Positions 17,881-29,030 are shown, counted from the stretch's first letter. The stretch is DNA of 64,000 bases from Massilia sp. PDC64 (GCF_900101265.1 NZ_FMZS01000001.1:372001-436000); one strand, 5' to 3'. The notes: generated by a model not told the origin, from the letters alone. Numbers and translations are program-made.

Positions 17881-18921
17881 ATGGAAAAGACCAAACGGAT
17901 CAGTCTCGGATTGCAAGGCGGCGGCTCGTACGGCGCGTTCGCGTGGGGCGTGCTCGACCGGCTGCTGGCCGATCATCGTCTTGAAATCGACGGCATCGCG
18001 GCGGCCAGCGCCGGCGCCATCAACGCCGTCGCCCTGCTCGACGGCTATGCCCGCGGCGGCGGCCGGGAGGGCGCGCGGCGCAGCCTGGACCGGTTCTGGA
18101 CGACGCTCGGCCAGGCCGCCGCGCTCGGCCCTCTGCGCCCGAGCCCGCTCGACATGCTGATGGGCCGCGGCAGCATCGAGACGTCGCCCGGCTACATGCT
18201 GCTGCAACTGGCAACGGCGGCGCTCTCGCCGGAGCAGTTGTATCCGCTCAACATCAACACCTTGTCGACACTGCTCGCCACGCTCGTGGACTTCGACCGG
18301 GTGCGGAGCTGCGAAGAGATCCGCCTGTTCGTGTCCGCAACTAACGTGCGCACCGGCAAGGGCCGCGTGTTCCGGCGCGACGAGATCGACGTGGAGCACG
18401 TGATGGCATCGGCGTGCCTGCCCCAGGTGTTCGCACCCGTGCGCATCGATGGCGAAGCGTACTGGGACGGCAGCTTCGTCGGCAATCCGCCGCTCGCGCC
18501 GCTCGTGGATGGCGCCGGCGACATCGTCGTCGTGCAGAACAACCCGATCGCGCGGCGCGACCTGCCGTACAGCATGGCCGACGTCAACAATCGTGCCAAC
18601 GAGATCGCGTTCAACATCAGCCTCGTGCGCGAGATCAGCGCGATCCAGCACATGGATGCCGTGCTCGACGAGGAATCGACGGCCGAGGCGCGGCAGGCGC
18701 CCGTGCGCCTGCACCTGATCAGCGGCACGGCCGTGCTGCGCGACCTGAGTATCTCGAGCAAGTTCAACACGGAATGGAGTTTCATTCGCCGCCTGCGCGA
18801 CCTCGGACAGGAAACGGCCCAGCGCTGGCTCGATGCACACTTCGACGACGTGGGGGTCGCGGCGACGCTCGACCCCGTCCAGGTGTACATGCCGGAAACG
18901 GCACCGGCCATGACGGGCTGA
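17881..18921 (+). CDS. Patatin-like phospholipase
   Basis: The patatin serine-Asp hydrolase contains the oxyanion loop GLQGGGSYGAF, the nucleophile elbow AASAGAINAV (a G-x-S-x-G variant with Ala in the first place) and the catalytic Asp in WDGSFVGNPPL. It has about 346 residues from the ATG at 17881. A GTG at 17866 (five residues longer) is an alternative start because no clear ribosome site precedes either. No signal peptide is seen, so it is cytoplasmic or possibly secreted by another route. It stands between the VOC gene and chrA on the same strand. Confidence 0.88.
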   Translation: MEKTKRISLGLQGGGSYGAFAWGVLDRLLADHRLEIDGIAAASAGAINAVALLDGYARGGGREGARRSLDRFWTTLGQAAALGPLRPSPLDMLMGRGSIETSPGYMLLQLATAALSPEQLYPLNINTLSTLLATLVDFDRVRSCEEIRLFVSATNVRTGKGRVFRRDEIDVEHVMASACLPQVFAPVRIDGEAYWDGSFVGNPPLAPLVDGAGDIVVVQNNPIARRDLPYSMADVNNRANEIAFNISLVREISAIQHMDAVLDEESTAEARQAPVRLHLISGTAVLRDLSISSKFNTEWSFIRRLRDLGQETAQRWLDAHFDDVGVAATLDPVQVYMPETAPAMTG

Positions 18922-18976
18922 ACGTCTGCGGGCTCGTGTAAGATGGGCGGCTCATCCATACAGCTGCCGACCCACC

Positions 18977-20305
18977 TTGTCCGCCCCGCCCGCTCCCGTC
19001 TCCTTCCGTACCGCCCTGCGCTACTGGCTCAAGCTGGGCTTCATCAGCTTCGGCGGACCGGCCGGGCAGATCGCCATGATGCATGCCGAGCTCGTCGAGC
19101 GCCGCCACTGGATTTCCGAACGGCGGTTCCTGCACGCGCTGAATTACTGCATGCTGCTGCCGGGGCCGGAAGCGACGCAGCTCGCCATCTACATCGGCTG
19201 GCTGCTACACCGCGTGCCGGGCGGGATCGCGGCCGGCGTGCTGTTCGTGCTGCCGTCGCTTCTCGTGCTGATCGCCCTGTCGTGGATCTACATGACATGG
19301 GGCCAGGTGCCCGCCATCGCCGGCATCATGGCCGGTATCAAGCCGGCCGTCGTCGCCATCGTGCTGGCGGCTGCGTGGCGCATCGGCAGCCGGACGCTTC
19401 GGAATGGCTTGCTGGTCGGCATCGCATTGGCCGCGTTCGTCGGCATCGACCTGCTGAATGTGCCGTTTCCGCTGATCGTGCTGGGTGCGGCGGTGATCGG
19501 GTTCGTCGGCGGCCGGTGGCGGCCCGCGCTGTTCGACCTGGGCGGCGCCCACGCGGCCACGGCCGACGGCACCCCGCATCCGCCGGCGCTGATCGACGAT
19601 ACGACGCCGACGCCGGCCCATGCGCGCTTCACCTGGCGGCGTCTGCTGACGGTCGGCGTGGCCGGCTGCGCGCTCGGCCTGGCATGCTGGGCGGGATTGG
19701 CCCTCGTCTACGGGCCGGACGGCGAACTGCCGCGCATGGGCGCCTTCTTCGGCAAGATGGCGCTGCTGACGTTCGGCGGCGCCTATGCCGTGCTGCCCTA
19801 CGTCGTGCAGCACGCCGTCGAGCAATATCACTGGCTCGACGCCGGCCAGATGATCGACGGCCTCGCGCTGGGCGAGACGACGCCCGGTCCATTGATCATG
19901 ATCGTCGCGTTCGTCGGCTTCGTGGGCGGCTGGACGCATGCGCTGTTCGGCGCCGAGGCGCGCCTCCTCGCCGGCACGGCGGCGGCTTGTGTCGTCACGT
20001 TCTTCACGTTCCTGCCGTCGTTCGTGTTCATCCTCGCGGGCGGACCGCTGGTGGAGTCGACGCGCGGCGACGTGCGGCTGACGGCGCCCCTCACGGCGAT
20101 CTCGGCGGCCGTCGTCGGCGTCATCGCGAGCCTGGCCGTGTTCTTCGGCGCCCACGTCTTCGTCGCTCATGGCGCGCCGCGCTGGGACGCGATCGCCATC
20201 GGCGCGGCCGCCGCGGTGGCGCTGTTGCGCTACAGAACCGGAACGATCAAGACCATCCTTGCCTGCGCCCTCGCCGGCCTTCTGCTATCGTATTGGCATG
20301 GCTGA
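18977..20305 (+). CDS. chrA: Chromate efflux transporter ChrA (CHR family, two-domain form)
   Basis: The 442-residue polytopic membrane protein has two homologous CHR halves. The first begins with [19 protein letters not shown] and [15 protein letters not shown]. The second has [17 protein letters not shown] and [19 protein letters not shown]. These FGG and PGP signatures define the long-chain ChrA group, which exports chromate. A TTG start at 18977 is used because no in-frame ATG or GTG would retain the first CHR signature. The gene overlaps moaA by eight bases. Chromate export is known for some family members; for this protein it is inference. Confidence 0.87.
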   Translation: MSAPPAPVSFRTALRYWLKLGFISFGGPAGQIAMMHAELVERRHWISERRFLHALNYCMLLPGPEATQLAIYIGWLLHRVPGGIAAGVLFVLPSLLVLIALSWIYMTWGQVPAIAGIMAGIKPAVVAIVLAAAWRIGSRTLRNGLLVGIALAAFVGIDLLNVPFPLIVLGAAVIGFVGGRWRPALFDLGGAHAATADGTPHPPALIDDTTPTPAHARFTWRRLLTVGVAGCALGLACWAGLALVYGPDGELPRMGAFFGKMALLTFGGAYAVLPYVVQHAVEQYHWLDAGQMIDGLALGETTPGPLIMIVAFVGFVGGWTHALFGAEARLLAGTAAACVVTFFTFLPSFVFILAGGPLVESTRGDVRLTAPLTAISAAVVGVIASLAVFFGAHVFVAHGAPRWDAIAIGAAAAVALLRYRTGTIKTILACALAGLLLSYWHG

Positions 20306-21416
20306 AAAAATCATCATGGTGGCCGACGCGCGCGCGCCCGCGCTGACCGTCCCCGACACGCTGGAGACACCGAACGGCCTGCTCGCCGACGCCCTCGGAC
20401 GCCCACTGCACGACCTGCGCATCTCCGTCACGGACCGCTGCAACTTCCGCTGCGTGTACTGCATGCCGAAGGAAGTCTTCGACAAGGACTACGCCTACCT
20501 GCCCCACGCGGCGCTGCTCAACTTCGAGGAGATCGCGCGCGTGGCGCGGCTGTTCGTCGCCCACGGCGTCGAAAAGATCCGCCTGACGGGCGGCGAACCG
20601 CTGCTGCGCAAGAACCTGGAGCGCCTCGTCGAACAGTTGCGCGCCATCGAGACGCCGTCCGGCCGCCCCCTCGACCTCACGCTCACGACCAACGGCTCGC
20701 TGCTGGCGCGCAAAGCGCAGCTGCTCAAGGATGCGGGCCTGGACCGCGTGACGGTCTCGCTCGACGCCATCGACGACGCCGTGTTCAAGCGCATGAACGA
20801 CGTCGACTTCGCCGTGGCCGATGTCCTGGCCGGCATCGACGCGGCGCATGCCGCCGGCCTCGGTCCCATCAAGGTCAACATGGTCGTCAAGGGCGGCATG
20901 AACGACGACCAGATCCTGCCGATGGCACGCCACTTCAAGGGCACGCCGGCGATCCTGCGCTTCATCGAATACATGGACGTGGGCGCATCGAACGGCTGGA
21001 ACATGACGGAAGTGGTGCCGTCGAGCGAAGTCGTGCGCCGCATCTCGGCCGAGATGCCGCTGGAGCCGATCGGCGCCAACTACGCGGGCGAGACGGCGCA
21101 GCGCTGGCGCTACGTGGACGGTGGCGGTGAAGTCGGCATGATCTCCAGCGTCACGCAGGCGTTCTGCCGCGACTGTTCGCGCATCCGCCTGTCCACCGAG
21201 GGCAAGCTGTACACGTGTTTGTTCGCGACGCGCGGCCACGACCTGCGCGAGCTGCTGCGGTCGGGGCGCACGGACCTGGAGATGCAGACGGCCATCGCCC
21301 GCCTCTGGCGCGCGCGCGACGACCGCTACTCCGAAACCCGCACCGTCAACACGGCGGGCCTCTCGCTCCGCGCGGAGAGCGCACAGAAAATCGAAATGTC
21401 CTACATCGGCGGATAA
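20298..21416 (+). CDS. moaA: GTP 3',8-cyclase MoaA
   Basis: This radical-SAM enzyme of molybdenum-cofactor synthesis has 372 residues from ATG 20298 ([17 protein letters not shown]). The SAM cluster motif is CNFRCVYC (Cys48, 52, 55). [15 protein letters not shown] is the SAM-binding GGE motif. A second, C-terminal cluster has [19 protein letters not shown], and the protein ends in the diagnostic GG. It converts GTP to 3',8-cyclo-GTP. Its start lies inside the end of chrA and it is followed after four bases by the mobA-moeA fusion, forming a cofactor operon. Confidence 0.96.
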   Translation: MAEKIIMVADARAPALTVPDTLETPNGLLADALGRPLHDLRISVTDRCNFRCVYCMPKEVFDKDYAYLPHAALLNFEEIARVARLFVAHGVEKIRLTGGEPLLRKNLERLVEQLRAIETPSGRPLDLTLTTNGSLLARKAQLLKDAGLDRVTVSLDAIDDAVFKRMNDVDFAVADVLAGIDAAHAAGLGPIKVNMVVKGGMNDDQILPMARHFKGTPAILRFIEYMDVGASNGWNMTEVVPSSEVVRRISAEMPLEPIGANYAGETAQRWRYVDGGGEVGMISSVTQAFCRDCSRIRLSTEGKLYTCLFATRGHDLRELLRSGRTDLEMQTAIARLWRARDDRYSETRTVNTAGLSLRAESAQKIEMSYIGG

Positions 21417-21420
21417 CAGC

Positions 21421-23289
21421 ATGAACAAGGAATCCATCAGCGGCCTGATCCTCGCCGGCGGCCGCGGCACGCGCATGGGCCACGTCGACAAGGGCCTGCA
21501 GCCCTTCGGCGGCACGACCATGGTCGCACACGTGCTGGCACGCCTCGAACCGCAGGTCGCGACGGTCGCCATCAACGCCAACCGCAACCTGGACACGTAC
21601 GCCGCGTACGGCGTGCCCGTGTGGACGGACGATACGCCGGACTACGCGGGCCCGCTGGCCGGCCTGCAGGCGGGCCTGCGCCGTTGCGCGACGACGTACC
21701 TGCTCACGGCGCCGTGCGATTCGCCGTTCCTGCCGGCCGACCTCGCGGAGCGCCTGCACGAGGGTCTGCGCGCGGCCGGCGCCGACCTCGCCGTCGCCGT
21801 CACCGAGGAAAACGGCCGGCGCCAGGTGCACCCGGTGTTCTGCCTGCTGAAGGCGAGCCTGGAACCCGTGCTGTCGGCCTACCTGGATGGCGGCGGACGG
21901 CGCATGGACGGCTGGTACCCGCAGATCAAGGTGGCGGAAGTGCTGTTCGACGATGCCGACGCGTTCCGCAACATCAACACGCTCGATGAACTGCGCGAAC
22001 TCGATACGGCGAAAACGCCGCGCCTGGCGGACGTGGTGAGCTGCCTGTCCGCGTACGATCCGGACGCCCTGCCCGTGCGCGACGCCCAGCGCATCATCCG
22101 CGAATTCGTCACGCCTGTGCGCGCGACGGAAATGGTGGCCCTGCGCGCCGCGCTGGGCCGCGTGCTCGCGGCCGACATCATCTCGCCGATCAACGTCCCG
22201 GCCCACGACAACTCGGCGATGGACGGCTACGCCCTGCGCGGATCCGACCTGCCGGCCGACGCGCCCGCGCGGCTGCGCGTGATCGGCACCGCGTACGCCG
22301 GTCGCGCCTTCGACGGCAGCCCGCAGCCGGGCGAATGCGTGCGCATCATGACGGGCGCCGTCATGCCGGCCGGCTGCGACAGCGTCGTCCCGCAGGAATT
22401 CGTGACCGTCGAGGACGACACGATGGTCATCGCCCCCGGCACCATCCGCCCCGGCGACAACCGCCGCCTGGCCGGCGAAGACCTGAAGGCCGGCAGCGCC
22501 GCGCTGCGCGCCGGCAGGATCGTGCGTCCCGCCGACCTCGGGCTGCTCGCGTCGCTGGGCGTGGCAGAAGTCCCCGTGCAGCGCCGGCTGCGCGTGGCGT
22601 TCTTCTCGACGGGGGACGAACTGCGCTCGATCGGCCAGCCGCTGGACGAGGGCTGCGTCTACGATAGCAACCGCTACACGATCTACGGCATGCTGCAGCG
22701 TCTGGGCTGCGACCTGATCGACATGGGCGTCGTCCGCGACGATCCGCGGGCACTGGAACAAGCCTTGCGCGACGCGTGCGAGAACGCGGACGCCATCATC
22801 ACGTCGGGCGGCGTCTCCGTCGGCGCGGCCGACTACACGAAACAGATCATGGCGCGCCTGGGCGACGTGACGTTCTGGAAGATCGGCATGCGCCCGGGCC
22901 GCCCGCTGGCCTTCGGCCGCATCGCCTCGAACGGCCGCAGCGCCTTCCTGTTCGGGCTGCCGGGCAATCCGGTGGCGGTGATGGTGTCGTTCTACTTCTT
23001 CGCCCGCGAGGCGCTGCTGCGCATGATGGGCGCCGAGGCGCCGCTGGAACTGGTGCGCGCCCGCTCGGCCGCGACGATCCGCAAGAAGCCGGGCCGCACG
23101 GAATACCAGCGCGGCATCCTCGCACGCGGTGCGGATGGTCAGCCGACCGTCACCATCACGGGGTCGCAGGGCTCGGGCATTTTGCGGTCGATGTCGGAGG
23201 CGAATTGCATGGTGGTGCTGCACGATGAGCAGGGCACGGTGCAGGCCGGCGACATGGTCGACGTGTTGTTGTTCGAGGGTTTGATTTAA
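21421..23289 (+). CDS. MobA-MoeA fusion: molybdenum cofactor guanylyltransferase / molybdopterin molybdotransferase
   Basis: One 622-residue reading frame joins two enzymes. Residues about 1-195 are MobA-like: LILAGGRGTRMGHVDKGLQ is the GTP-binding loop, followed by PDYAGPLAGLQAGL and TAPCDSPFLP, with the C-terminal FRNINTLDEL. Residues about 205-622 are MoeA: PAHDNSAMDGYAL, RIMTGAVMPAGCDSVV, the IITSGGVSVGAADYT loop, GLPGNPVAVM and the C-terminal domain IV with GSGILRSMSEANC. MoeA inserts molybdate into adenylated molybdopterin; MobA adds GMP. Both domains look complete. The stop overlaps that of rmuC by four bases. Confidence 0.92.
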   Translation: MNKESISGLILAGGRGTRMGHVDKGLQPFGGTTMVAHVLARLEPQVATVAINANRNLDTYAAYGVPVWTDDTPDYAGPLAGLQAGLRRCATTYLLTAPCDSPFLPADLAERLHEGLRAAGADLAVAVTEENGRRQVHPVFCLLKASLEPVLSAYLDGGGRRMDGWYPQIKVAEVLFDDADAFRNINTLDELRELDTAKTPRLADVVSCLSAYDPDALPVRDAQRIIREFVTPVRATEMVALRAALGRVLAADIISPINVPAHDNSAMDGYALRGSDLPADAPARLRVIGTAYAGRAFDGSPQPGECVRIMTGAVMPAGCDSVVPQEFVTVEDDTMVIAPGTIRPGDNRRLAGEDLKAGSAALRAGRIVRPADLGLLASLGVAEVPVQRRLRVAFFSTGDELRSIGQPLDEGCVYDSNRYTIYGMLQRLGCDLIDMGVVRDDPRALEQALRDACENADAIITSGGVSVGAADYTKQIMARLGDVTFWKIGMRPGRPLAFGRIASNGRSAFLFGLPGNPVAVMVSFYFFAREALLRMMGAEAPLELVRARSAATIRKKPGRTEYQRGILARGADGQPTVTITGSQGSGILRSMSEANCMVVLHDEQGTVQAGDMVDVLLFEGLI

Positions 23290-24611
23290 TCGTCGGCGTC
23301 CGCCGCGGCCCCGCCCAACATCAACTGCGCCGCCTCGCTCGGCAACGCCTCCACGGACTTGAGTTTGCGCGCCATCTGCCGGCTGCGCACTTCGGCGCTT
23401 TCGATGTTCTTCGCCGCGCGCTCCAGCGTGAGCTTGGTCTGCGCCAGCACGTCGCCGAACTTGCCGAATTCCGTCTTCACCGCGCCCAGCACCTGCCACA
23501 CTTCGGACGAGCGTTTTTCCAGCGCCAGCGTGCGGAAGCCCATCTGCAGGCTGTTGAGCAGCGCCGCCAGGGTCGACGGCCCCGCGATCGTCACGCGCAA
23601 GGTGCGCTGCAGGTCGTCGGCCAGGCCGGGGCGGCGCATCACTTCGGCGTACAGGCCTTCGGTCGGCAGGAACAGGATGGCGAAGTCCGTCGTCGCCGGC
23701 GGAGACACGTATTTTTCGCAGATGGTCTTCGCCTCGCCGCGCACCGCGCGTTCCAGTTCCGCGCCCGCACGCGCGACGCCGTCGGCATCGCCCTGCTCGG
23801 CCGCTTCCAGCAGGCGTTCGTACTGCTCCTTCGGGAACTTGGCGTCGATGGGCAGCCACAGGGGCGGGCCGCCGTCGATCGAGCCCGGCAGCTTGATCGC
23901 GAATTCCACGCGCGCGTTCGAGCCCAGCACGGTCTCGACGTTCTTGGCGTACTGGTCGACGGTGAGGATCTGCTCGAGCAGCATCTCCAGCTGCACCTCG
24001 CCCCACGTGCCGCGCGTCTTCACGTTGACGAGCACGCGTTTCAGGTCGCCCACGCCGACGGCCAGCTGCTGCATCTCGCCCAGGCCCTGGTGCACCTTTT
24101 CCAGGCGGTCGGACACCTGGCGGAACGATTCCGTCAGGCGCGTCTCCAGCGTCGCGTGCAGCTTCTCGTCGACGGTCTGGCGCATCTCTTCCAGCCGCTT
24201 GGCGTTATCGTTCTGCAGGTCGCGGATCTTGGCCTCGAGCGTCGCGCGGATCTCCAGCATGCGCTGCGCGTTCGATTCCGTCAGGTTGGCGAGCGCGCCG
24301 TTCAGCGTGTCGGAAAAGCGCTTGAGCGCGCGGGCCTGTTCTTCGCGGCCGCCCTGCGAATTCAGCTGGATCTGCTGGCGCATGCCGTCCAGCTGCTGCA
24401 CGGTGGCGGCCTGGTTCTGCGCGAGGTGCGCGGCCAGCTCCTGGCGCGTGGACTGGGCACTGATCTGCAATTCCTGGCGCAGTTCGCGCTCCAGGCGTTC
24501 GAAGGCGTGGCGCTCGTCGCCGCCGCGGCGCGCACGGGTCAAGAGGACGACCTGCAGGCCGAGCACGGCCAGCAGCAGCACCGCGAGCACGATGAATGCG
24601 AGGGTCGACAT
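23286..24611 (-). CDS. rmuC: RmuC-family DNA recombination protein
   Basis: The 441-residue protein has an N-terminal membrane segment (LAFIVLAVLLLAVLGLQVVLL), a long coiled coil (about 35-160) and the RmuC nuclease-like domain. Hallmarks are KTRGTWGEVQLEMLLEQIL, LWLPIDAKFPKEQYERL, CEKYVSPPATTDFAILFLP and GPSTLAALLNSLQMGFR. In E. coli RmuC limits inversion at short inverted repeats. The truncated-haemoglobin gene lies two bases upstream on the same strand, suggesting co-transcription. Confidence 0.93.
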   Translation of the reverse strand: MSTLAFIVLAVLLLAVLGLQVVLLTRARRGGDERHAFERLERELRQELQISAQSTRQELAAHLAQNQAATVQQLDGMRQQIQLNSQGGREEQARALKRFSDTLNGALANLTESNAQRMLEIRATLEAKIRDLQNDNAKRLEEMRQTVDEKLHATLETRLTESFRQVSDRLEKVHQGLGEMQQLAVGVGDLKRVLVNVKTRGTWGEVQLEMLLEQILTVDQYAKNVETVLGSNARVEFAIKLPGSIDGGPPLWLPIDAKFPKEQYERLLEAAEQGDADGVARAGAELERAVRGEAKTICEKYVSPPATTDFAILFLPTEGLYAEVMRRPGLADDLQRTLRVTIAGPSTLAALLNSLQMGFRTLALEKRSSEVWQVLGAVKTEFGKFGDVLAQTKLTLERAAKNIESAEVRSRQMARKLKSVEALPSEAAQLMLGGAAADADD

Positions 24612-24612
24612 G

Positions 24613-25041
24613 TCAGTGCGAACGATTTCTCATCCAGTCGGCCGTCTGGTAAAAGGATTGCATCAGCGCGAGGCGCAGGTCGTAATCGTAGCCGAGATCT
24701 TCCAGCGCCATCGCCATGCAGCGCAGCCACTGGTCGCGTTCGGACGTGCCGATGGCGAACGGCAGGTGGCGCGCGCGCAGCATCGGGTGGCCGTAGCGTT
24801 CGATGAACAGGTTCGGCCCGCCCATCCAGCCGGACAGGAACATGAACAGCTTCTCGCGCGAGCTGTCGTTGGGGACGGGGTGCATCGCGTGGATGCCGGC
24901 GAAATCCGGCTCCAGTTGCATCAGGTCGTAGAAACGGTCGACCAGTTCGCGCAGGCGGGTTTCGCCGCCGATGATCTCGTACAGGCTGCGAGTCTCTTCC
25001 TGCGCGTCCTGGGACTCTTGGGGTGCGTTGGTATCGGACAT
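24613..25041 (-). CDS. Group II truncated haemoglobin
   Basis: The 142-residue globin starts at ATG 25039-25041 (MSDTNAPQES). The core has LYEIIGGETRLRELVDRFYD, then SGWMGGPNLFIERYGHP and LRARHLPFAIGTSERDQWL. The proximal haem ligand is His92 (position F8) and Trp105 is the conserved G8 Trp of group II globins. Such proteins bind O2 or NO and are linked to NO detoxification or redox sensing. An N-terminal tail of about 18 polar residues precedes the fold. The gene is just upstream of rmuC. Confidence 0.92.
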   Translation of the reverse strand: MSDTNAPQESQDAQEETRSLYEIIGGETRLRELVDRFYDLMQLEPDFAGIHAMHPVPNDSSREKLFMFLSGWMGGPNLFIERYGHPMLRARHLPFAIGTSERDQWLRCMAMALEDLGYDYDLRLALMQSFYQTADWMRNRSH

Positions 25042-25078
25042 CCGTCCATGATAGCGCAACGCACGCACCGCGGGTATG

Positions 25079-27610
25079 TCAGGCTTCCCTGAGCGTCTGC
25101 AACGGTGGCTGCCGCAACACATTGCGGAGGCCAAGCCAGCCGCCGACGAGTGCGCACACCGCGCCCACGACCAGTCCCGCGATCCAGACCTTGGGATCGA
25201 ACGTCCACGGGAACTTGAACTGGTACTTGGCCAACGCCCAGCCCAGCGCCGCCGCGCCCGACGCCGCCAGCAATCCGGACAGGCCGCCGACCAGCATGAA
25301 CTCGATGCGCTGCGCCTGCGCGAGCTGGCCGCGCGTGGCGCCCAGCGCGCGCAGCAGGCCCGCTTCGCGCGTGCGCTCGGCCGTTGACCCCATCAGCGCC
25401 GCGTACAGCACGAGCACGCCCGAGGCCAGCGTGAACATGAACAGGAATTCCACCGCGACGACGACCTGGTCCAGCACTTCCTGCACCTGGCGGATGATGC
25501 CGCTGACGTCGATGACCGTGAGATTGGGCCACGCGCGCGTCAAGGTGTTGGCGAGGCCGATGCCGCGCGCGGCCAGGTGGAACGCCGTCATGTACGTCGT
25601 CGGCGCATCCTTCATCGCGGCCGGGTTGATGATGACGAAGAAGTTCGCCCGCATCGATCCCCATTCCAGTTTGCGCAGGCTCGTGATCTTCGCGTCGACG
25701 ATCTGGCCGCCCATGTCGAAGCGCATCGTATCGCCGAGCTTCAAACGCAGCGTGTTCGCGAGGCCCTGCTCGACCGAGGCTTCGGCCACGCCCGGCGCGT
25801 CGCGGTACCAGCGGCCCGCCACGATCTCGTTCGTCGCCGGCAGGTCGGCCGTCGAGGACAGGTTGAATTCGCGCTCCGCGAGACCTTTCGCGCGCTCGTC
25901 CGTGTACGTGGTCGCGGTGACCGCGTTGCCGTTCACCGCGACGAGGCGGCCGCGGATCATCGGGTACAACGTGACCTCGGGCACGCCGGCCGCGCGGATC
26001 GTGCGGGCGACGCCGTCGCGCTGGTCGGGCTGGATGTTGATGATGAAGCGGTTCGGCGCGTCCGGCGGCGTAGCGAGGCGCCAGGCGGACATCAAATCGC
26101 CCCGCACGACGGTCAGCACGAGCAGCGCCATCAGGCCCAGCGACAGCGACACGATCTGCACGACCGTCGCGCCGGGGCGCCGCTGCAGCGACGTGATGGC
26201 GAAGCGCCACGCCTGGTGGCGGAACGCGCCGCGCAGGCTGCGCAGGGACAGCAGCGCGAGCCAGCCGACGAGCGCGAACAGGGCGAACGCGCCGACGAAA
26301 CCGCCGGCCGTGAGCAGCGCGAGCTGCACGTCGCCGGCCTGCCACAGCAGCAATCCGAGGAAGACGGCCGCGCCGAAGCCGTACGTGACCAGCGCGAGCG
26401 GTTTCGGTGCCGCCTGTTCGCGCCGGATCACGCGGTTGTGCGGCACGTTGCGCAGCTGGAGCACGGGCGGCAGCGCGAAGCCCACGAGCAGCAGCATGCC
26501 GGTGGCGATGCCCTGCAGCGCGGGCAGCAGTGACACGGGCGGCAGCTCCGTGGGAATCAGGCCCTTGACCATCTCGAGCAGCACGAAGTGGGCGCCGAAG
26601 CCGACCAGCACCCCGAGCACGCTCCCCGCGAGGCCGACGATGACGAATTCGATGAGGAACAGCGCGCCGACCTCGTTCTGCGTCATGCCGAGGCAGCGCA
26701 GCATCGCGCAGGCATCGAGGTGGCGCTGCATGAAGCGGCGCGCGGCCATCGCGACGGCCACCGCGGCCAGCATTGCGGACAGCAGGCCGACGAGCGACAG
26801 GAAGCGCTCGGCGCGGTCGATCGTCGAGCGCATCTCGGGGCGGCCGTTTTCCAGCGTCTCGATGCGCACGCCGCGCACGTTGTCGGCCGCGATCCTGCCG
26901 CGCAGCCAGCGCTCGTAATCGGCAATCGCCGCCTGGTCGTTCGGCGACTTCGCCGCCACCTGCATGCGGTACGTGACGCGCGCGTAGTTGTCGACGAGGC
27001 CCGTCGCTTTCAGGTCGGACAGCGCCAACATCACGCGCGGCGCGAAGTTGGCGAACGATGCACCACGGTCCGGCTCCGACGCGATCAGGCGCGCGATTTT
27101 AAAGCTCTTGTCGCCCAGCTGGATGGTCGAGCCGACCTTCACGCGCAACGGCGGCAGCAGGTTGACGTCGACCCATACCGTGCCCGGCGCGGGCGTGTCG
27201 TGCGTGATGTCGCCGAGGGCTTCGCTCGCATCGATCGTGCTCGTCGTGACGCGCATGGCGCCACGCAGCGGATAGTTCGTCGACACGGCCTTCACGGACG
27301 CCAGCAGCGCCTGCGACGCATCGCCCTGCCCCGCCTGCGCCATGCTGGGAAACGTGACCGTGTCGGCCAGCAGCAGGCCGCGCCGCGCCGCTTCGTCGCG
27401 CCAGTCCTGGCGCAGCGGCTGGTCCGCGTTCACGAGCAGGTCGGCGCCGAGCAGCTGGCGCGCATCGCGGTTGAGGCCCGCGCGCATGCGGTCGACGAAG
27501 AAGCCGACGGCCGCCAGCGCCGACACCGCGACCACCAGCGCCACCAGCAGGAAACGCAGTTCGCCGGCACGCCAGTCGCGCGCGGTCATGCGCAGGGATT
27601 GGATCAGCAT
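25079..27610 (-). CDS. Large FtsX-like ABC transporter permease (YbbP/lipoprotein-release type)
   Basis: The 843-residue inner-membrane protein starts at ATG 27608-27610 (MLIQSLRMTARDWRAGELRF). It has about ten membrane segments with two FtsX domains (about 260-380 and 715-835) and two MacB-like periplasmic regions. REAGLLRALGATRGQLAQAQ and HLDACAMLRCLGMTQNEV are the coupling-helix motifs of FtsX-type permeases. Family members work with a YbbA/LolD-type ATPase to move lipophilic molecules or lipoproteins. No ATPase gene is next to it. It follows the adenine deaminase gene by five bases. Confidence 0.9.
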   Translation of the reverse strand: MLIQSLRMTARDWRAGELRFLLVALVVAVSALAAVGFFVDRMRAGLNRDARQLLGADLLVNADQPLRQDWRDEAARRGLLLADTVTFPSMAQAGQGDASQALLASVKAVSTNYPLRGAMRVTTSTIDASEALGDITHDTPAPGTVWVDVNLLPPLRVKVGSTIQLGDKSFKIARLIASEPDRGASFANFAPRVMLALSDLKATGLVDNYARVTYRMQVAAKSPNDQAAIADYERWLRGRIAADNVRGVRIETLENGRPEMRSTIDRAERFLSLVGLLSAMLAAVAVAMAARRFMQRHLDACAMLRCLGMTQNEVGALFLIEFVIVGLAGSVLGVLVGFGAHFVLLEMVKGLIPTELPPVSLLPALQGIATGMLLLVGFALPPVLQLRNVPHNRVIRREQAAPKPLALVTYGFGAAVFLGLLLWQAGDVQLALLTAGGFVGAFALFALVGWLALLSLRSLRGAFRHQAWRFAITSLQRRPGATVVQIVSLSLGLMALLVLTVVRGDLMSAWRLATPPDAPNRFIINIQPDQRDGVARTIRAAGVPEVTLYPMIRGRLVAVNGNAVTATTYTDERAKGLAEREFNLSSTADLPATNEIVAGRWYRDAPGVAEASVEQGLANTLRLKLGDTMRFDMGGQIVDAKITSLRKLEWGSMRANFFVIINPAAMKDAPTTYMTAFHLAARGIGLANTLTRAWPNLTVIDVSGIIRQVQEVLDQVVVAVEFLFMFTLASGVLVLYAALMGSTAERTREAGLLRALGATRGQLAQAQRIEFMLVGGLSGLLAASGAAALGWALAKYQFKFPWTFDPKVWIAGLVVGAVCALVGGWLGLRNVLRQPPLQTLREA

Positions 27611-27615
27611 GGCGG

Positions 27616-28752
<1,137 letters not shown>

Positions 28753-28949
28753 TTAGCCAGATGGTGCACTATTTACTTAACGATTAATAAACATGATCGT
28801 GGCTGACGGGATCAAAAGTCTCGGTTGGAAATCATGTCCGAAATACCAAAAAAGGTGTGAAGACCTGGTCCGCAATCATCTTAAAAATGGTTATTTCCTT
28901 ATTCGTTACAAAGACTTGGAAAGGCCGGACACGCGTGCACGACACTGTT

Positions 28950-28978
28950 TTGACTTCGAGAACTAATAGGCAGATAAT
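28950..28978 (+). promoter_or_regulatory. Sigma-70-type promoter of the prkA operon
   Basis: -35 TTGACT (28950-28955), a 17-base spacer and -10 GATAAT (28973-28978). A start near 28985 gives a leader of about 265 nt before the prkA ATG. Homologous operons are under stationary-phase or nitrogen-stress control in E. coli; this promoter by itself looks vegetative, though sigma-S could also read it. Confidence 0.65.
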
Positions 28979-29030
28979 AAATTTCATAAGCGTAAGAAGA
29001 CGCTCTCAGCGGGCGCTAACAAACCGGCGA

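Noticed and set aside
20169..20297. Longer moaA start upstream
   Set aside because: It would overlap chrA by over 130 bases and add a non-conserved Arg/Pro-rich extension; ATG at 20298 fits the family.
21346..24006. Minus-strand open frame of 886 codons opposite moaA and the mobA-moeA fusion
   Set aside because: Arg/Ala/His-rich translation with no motif; the plus-strand genes are unmistakable.
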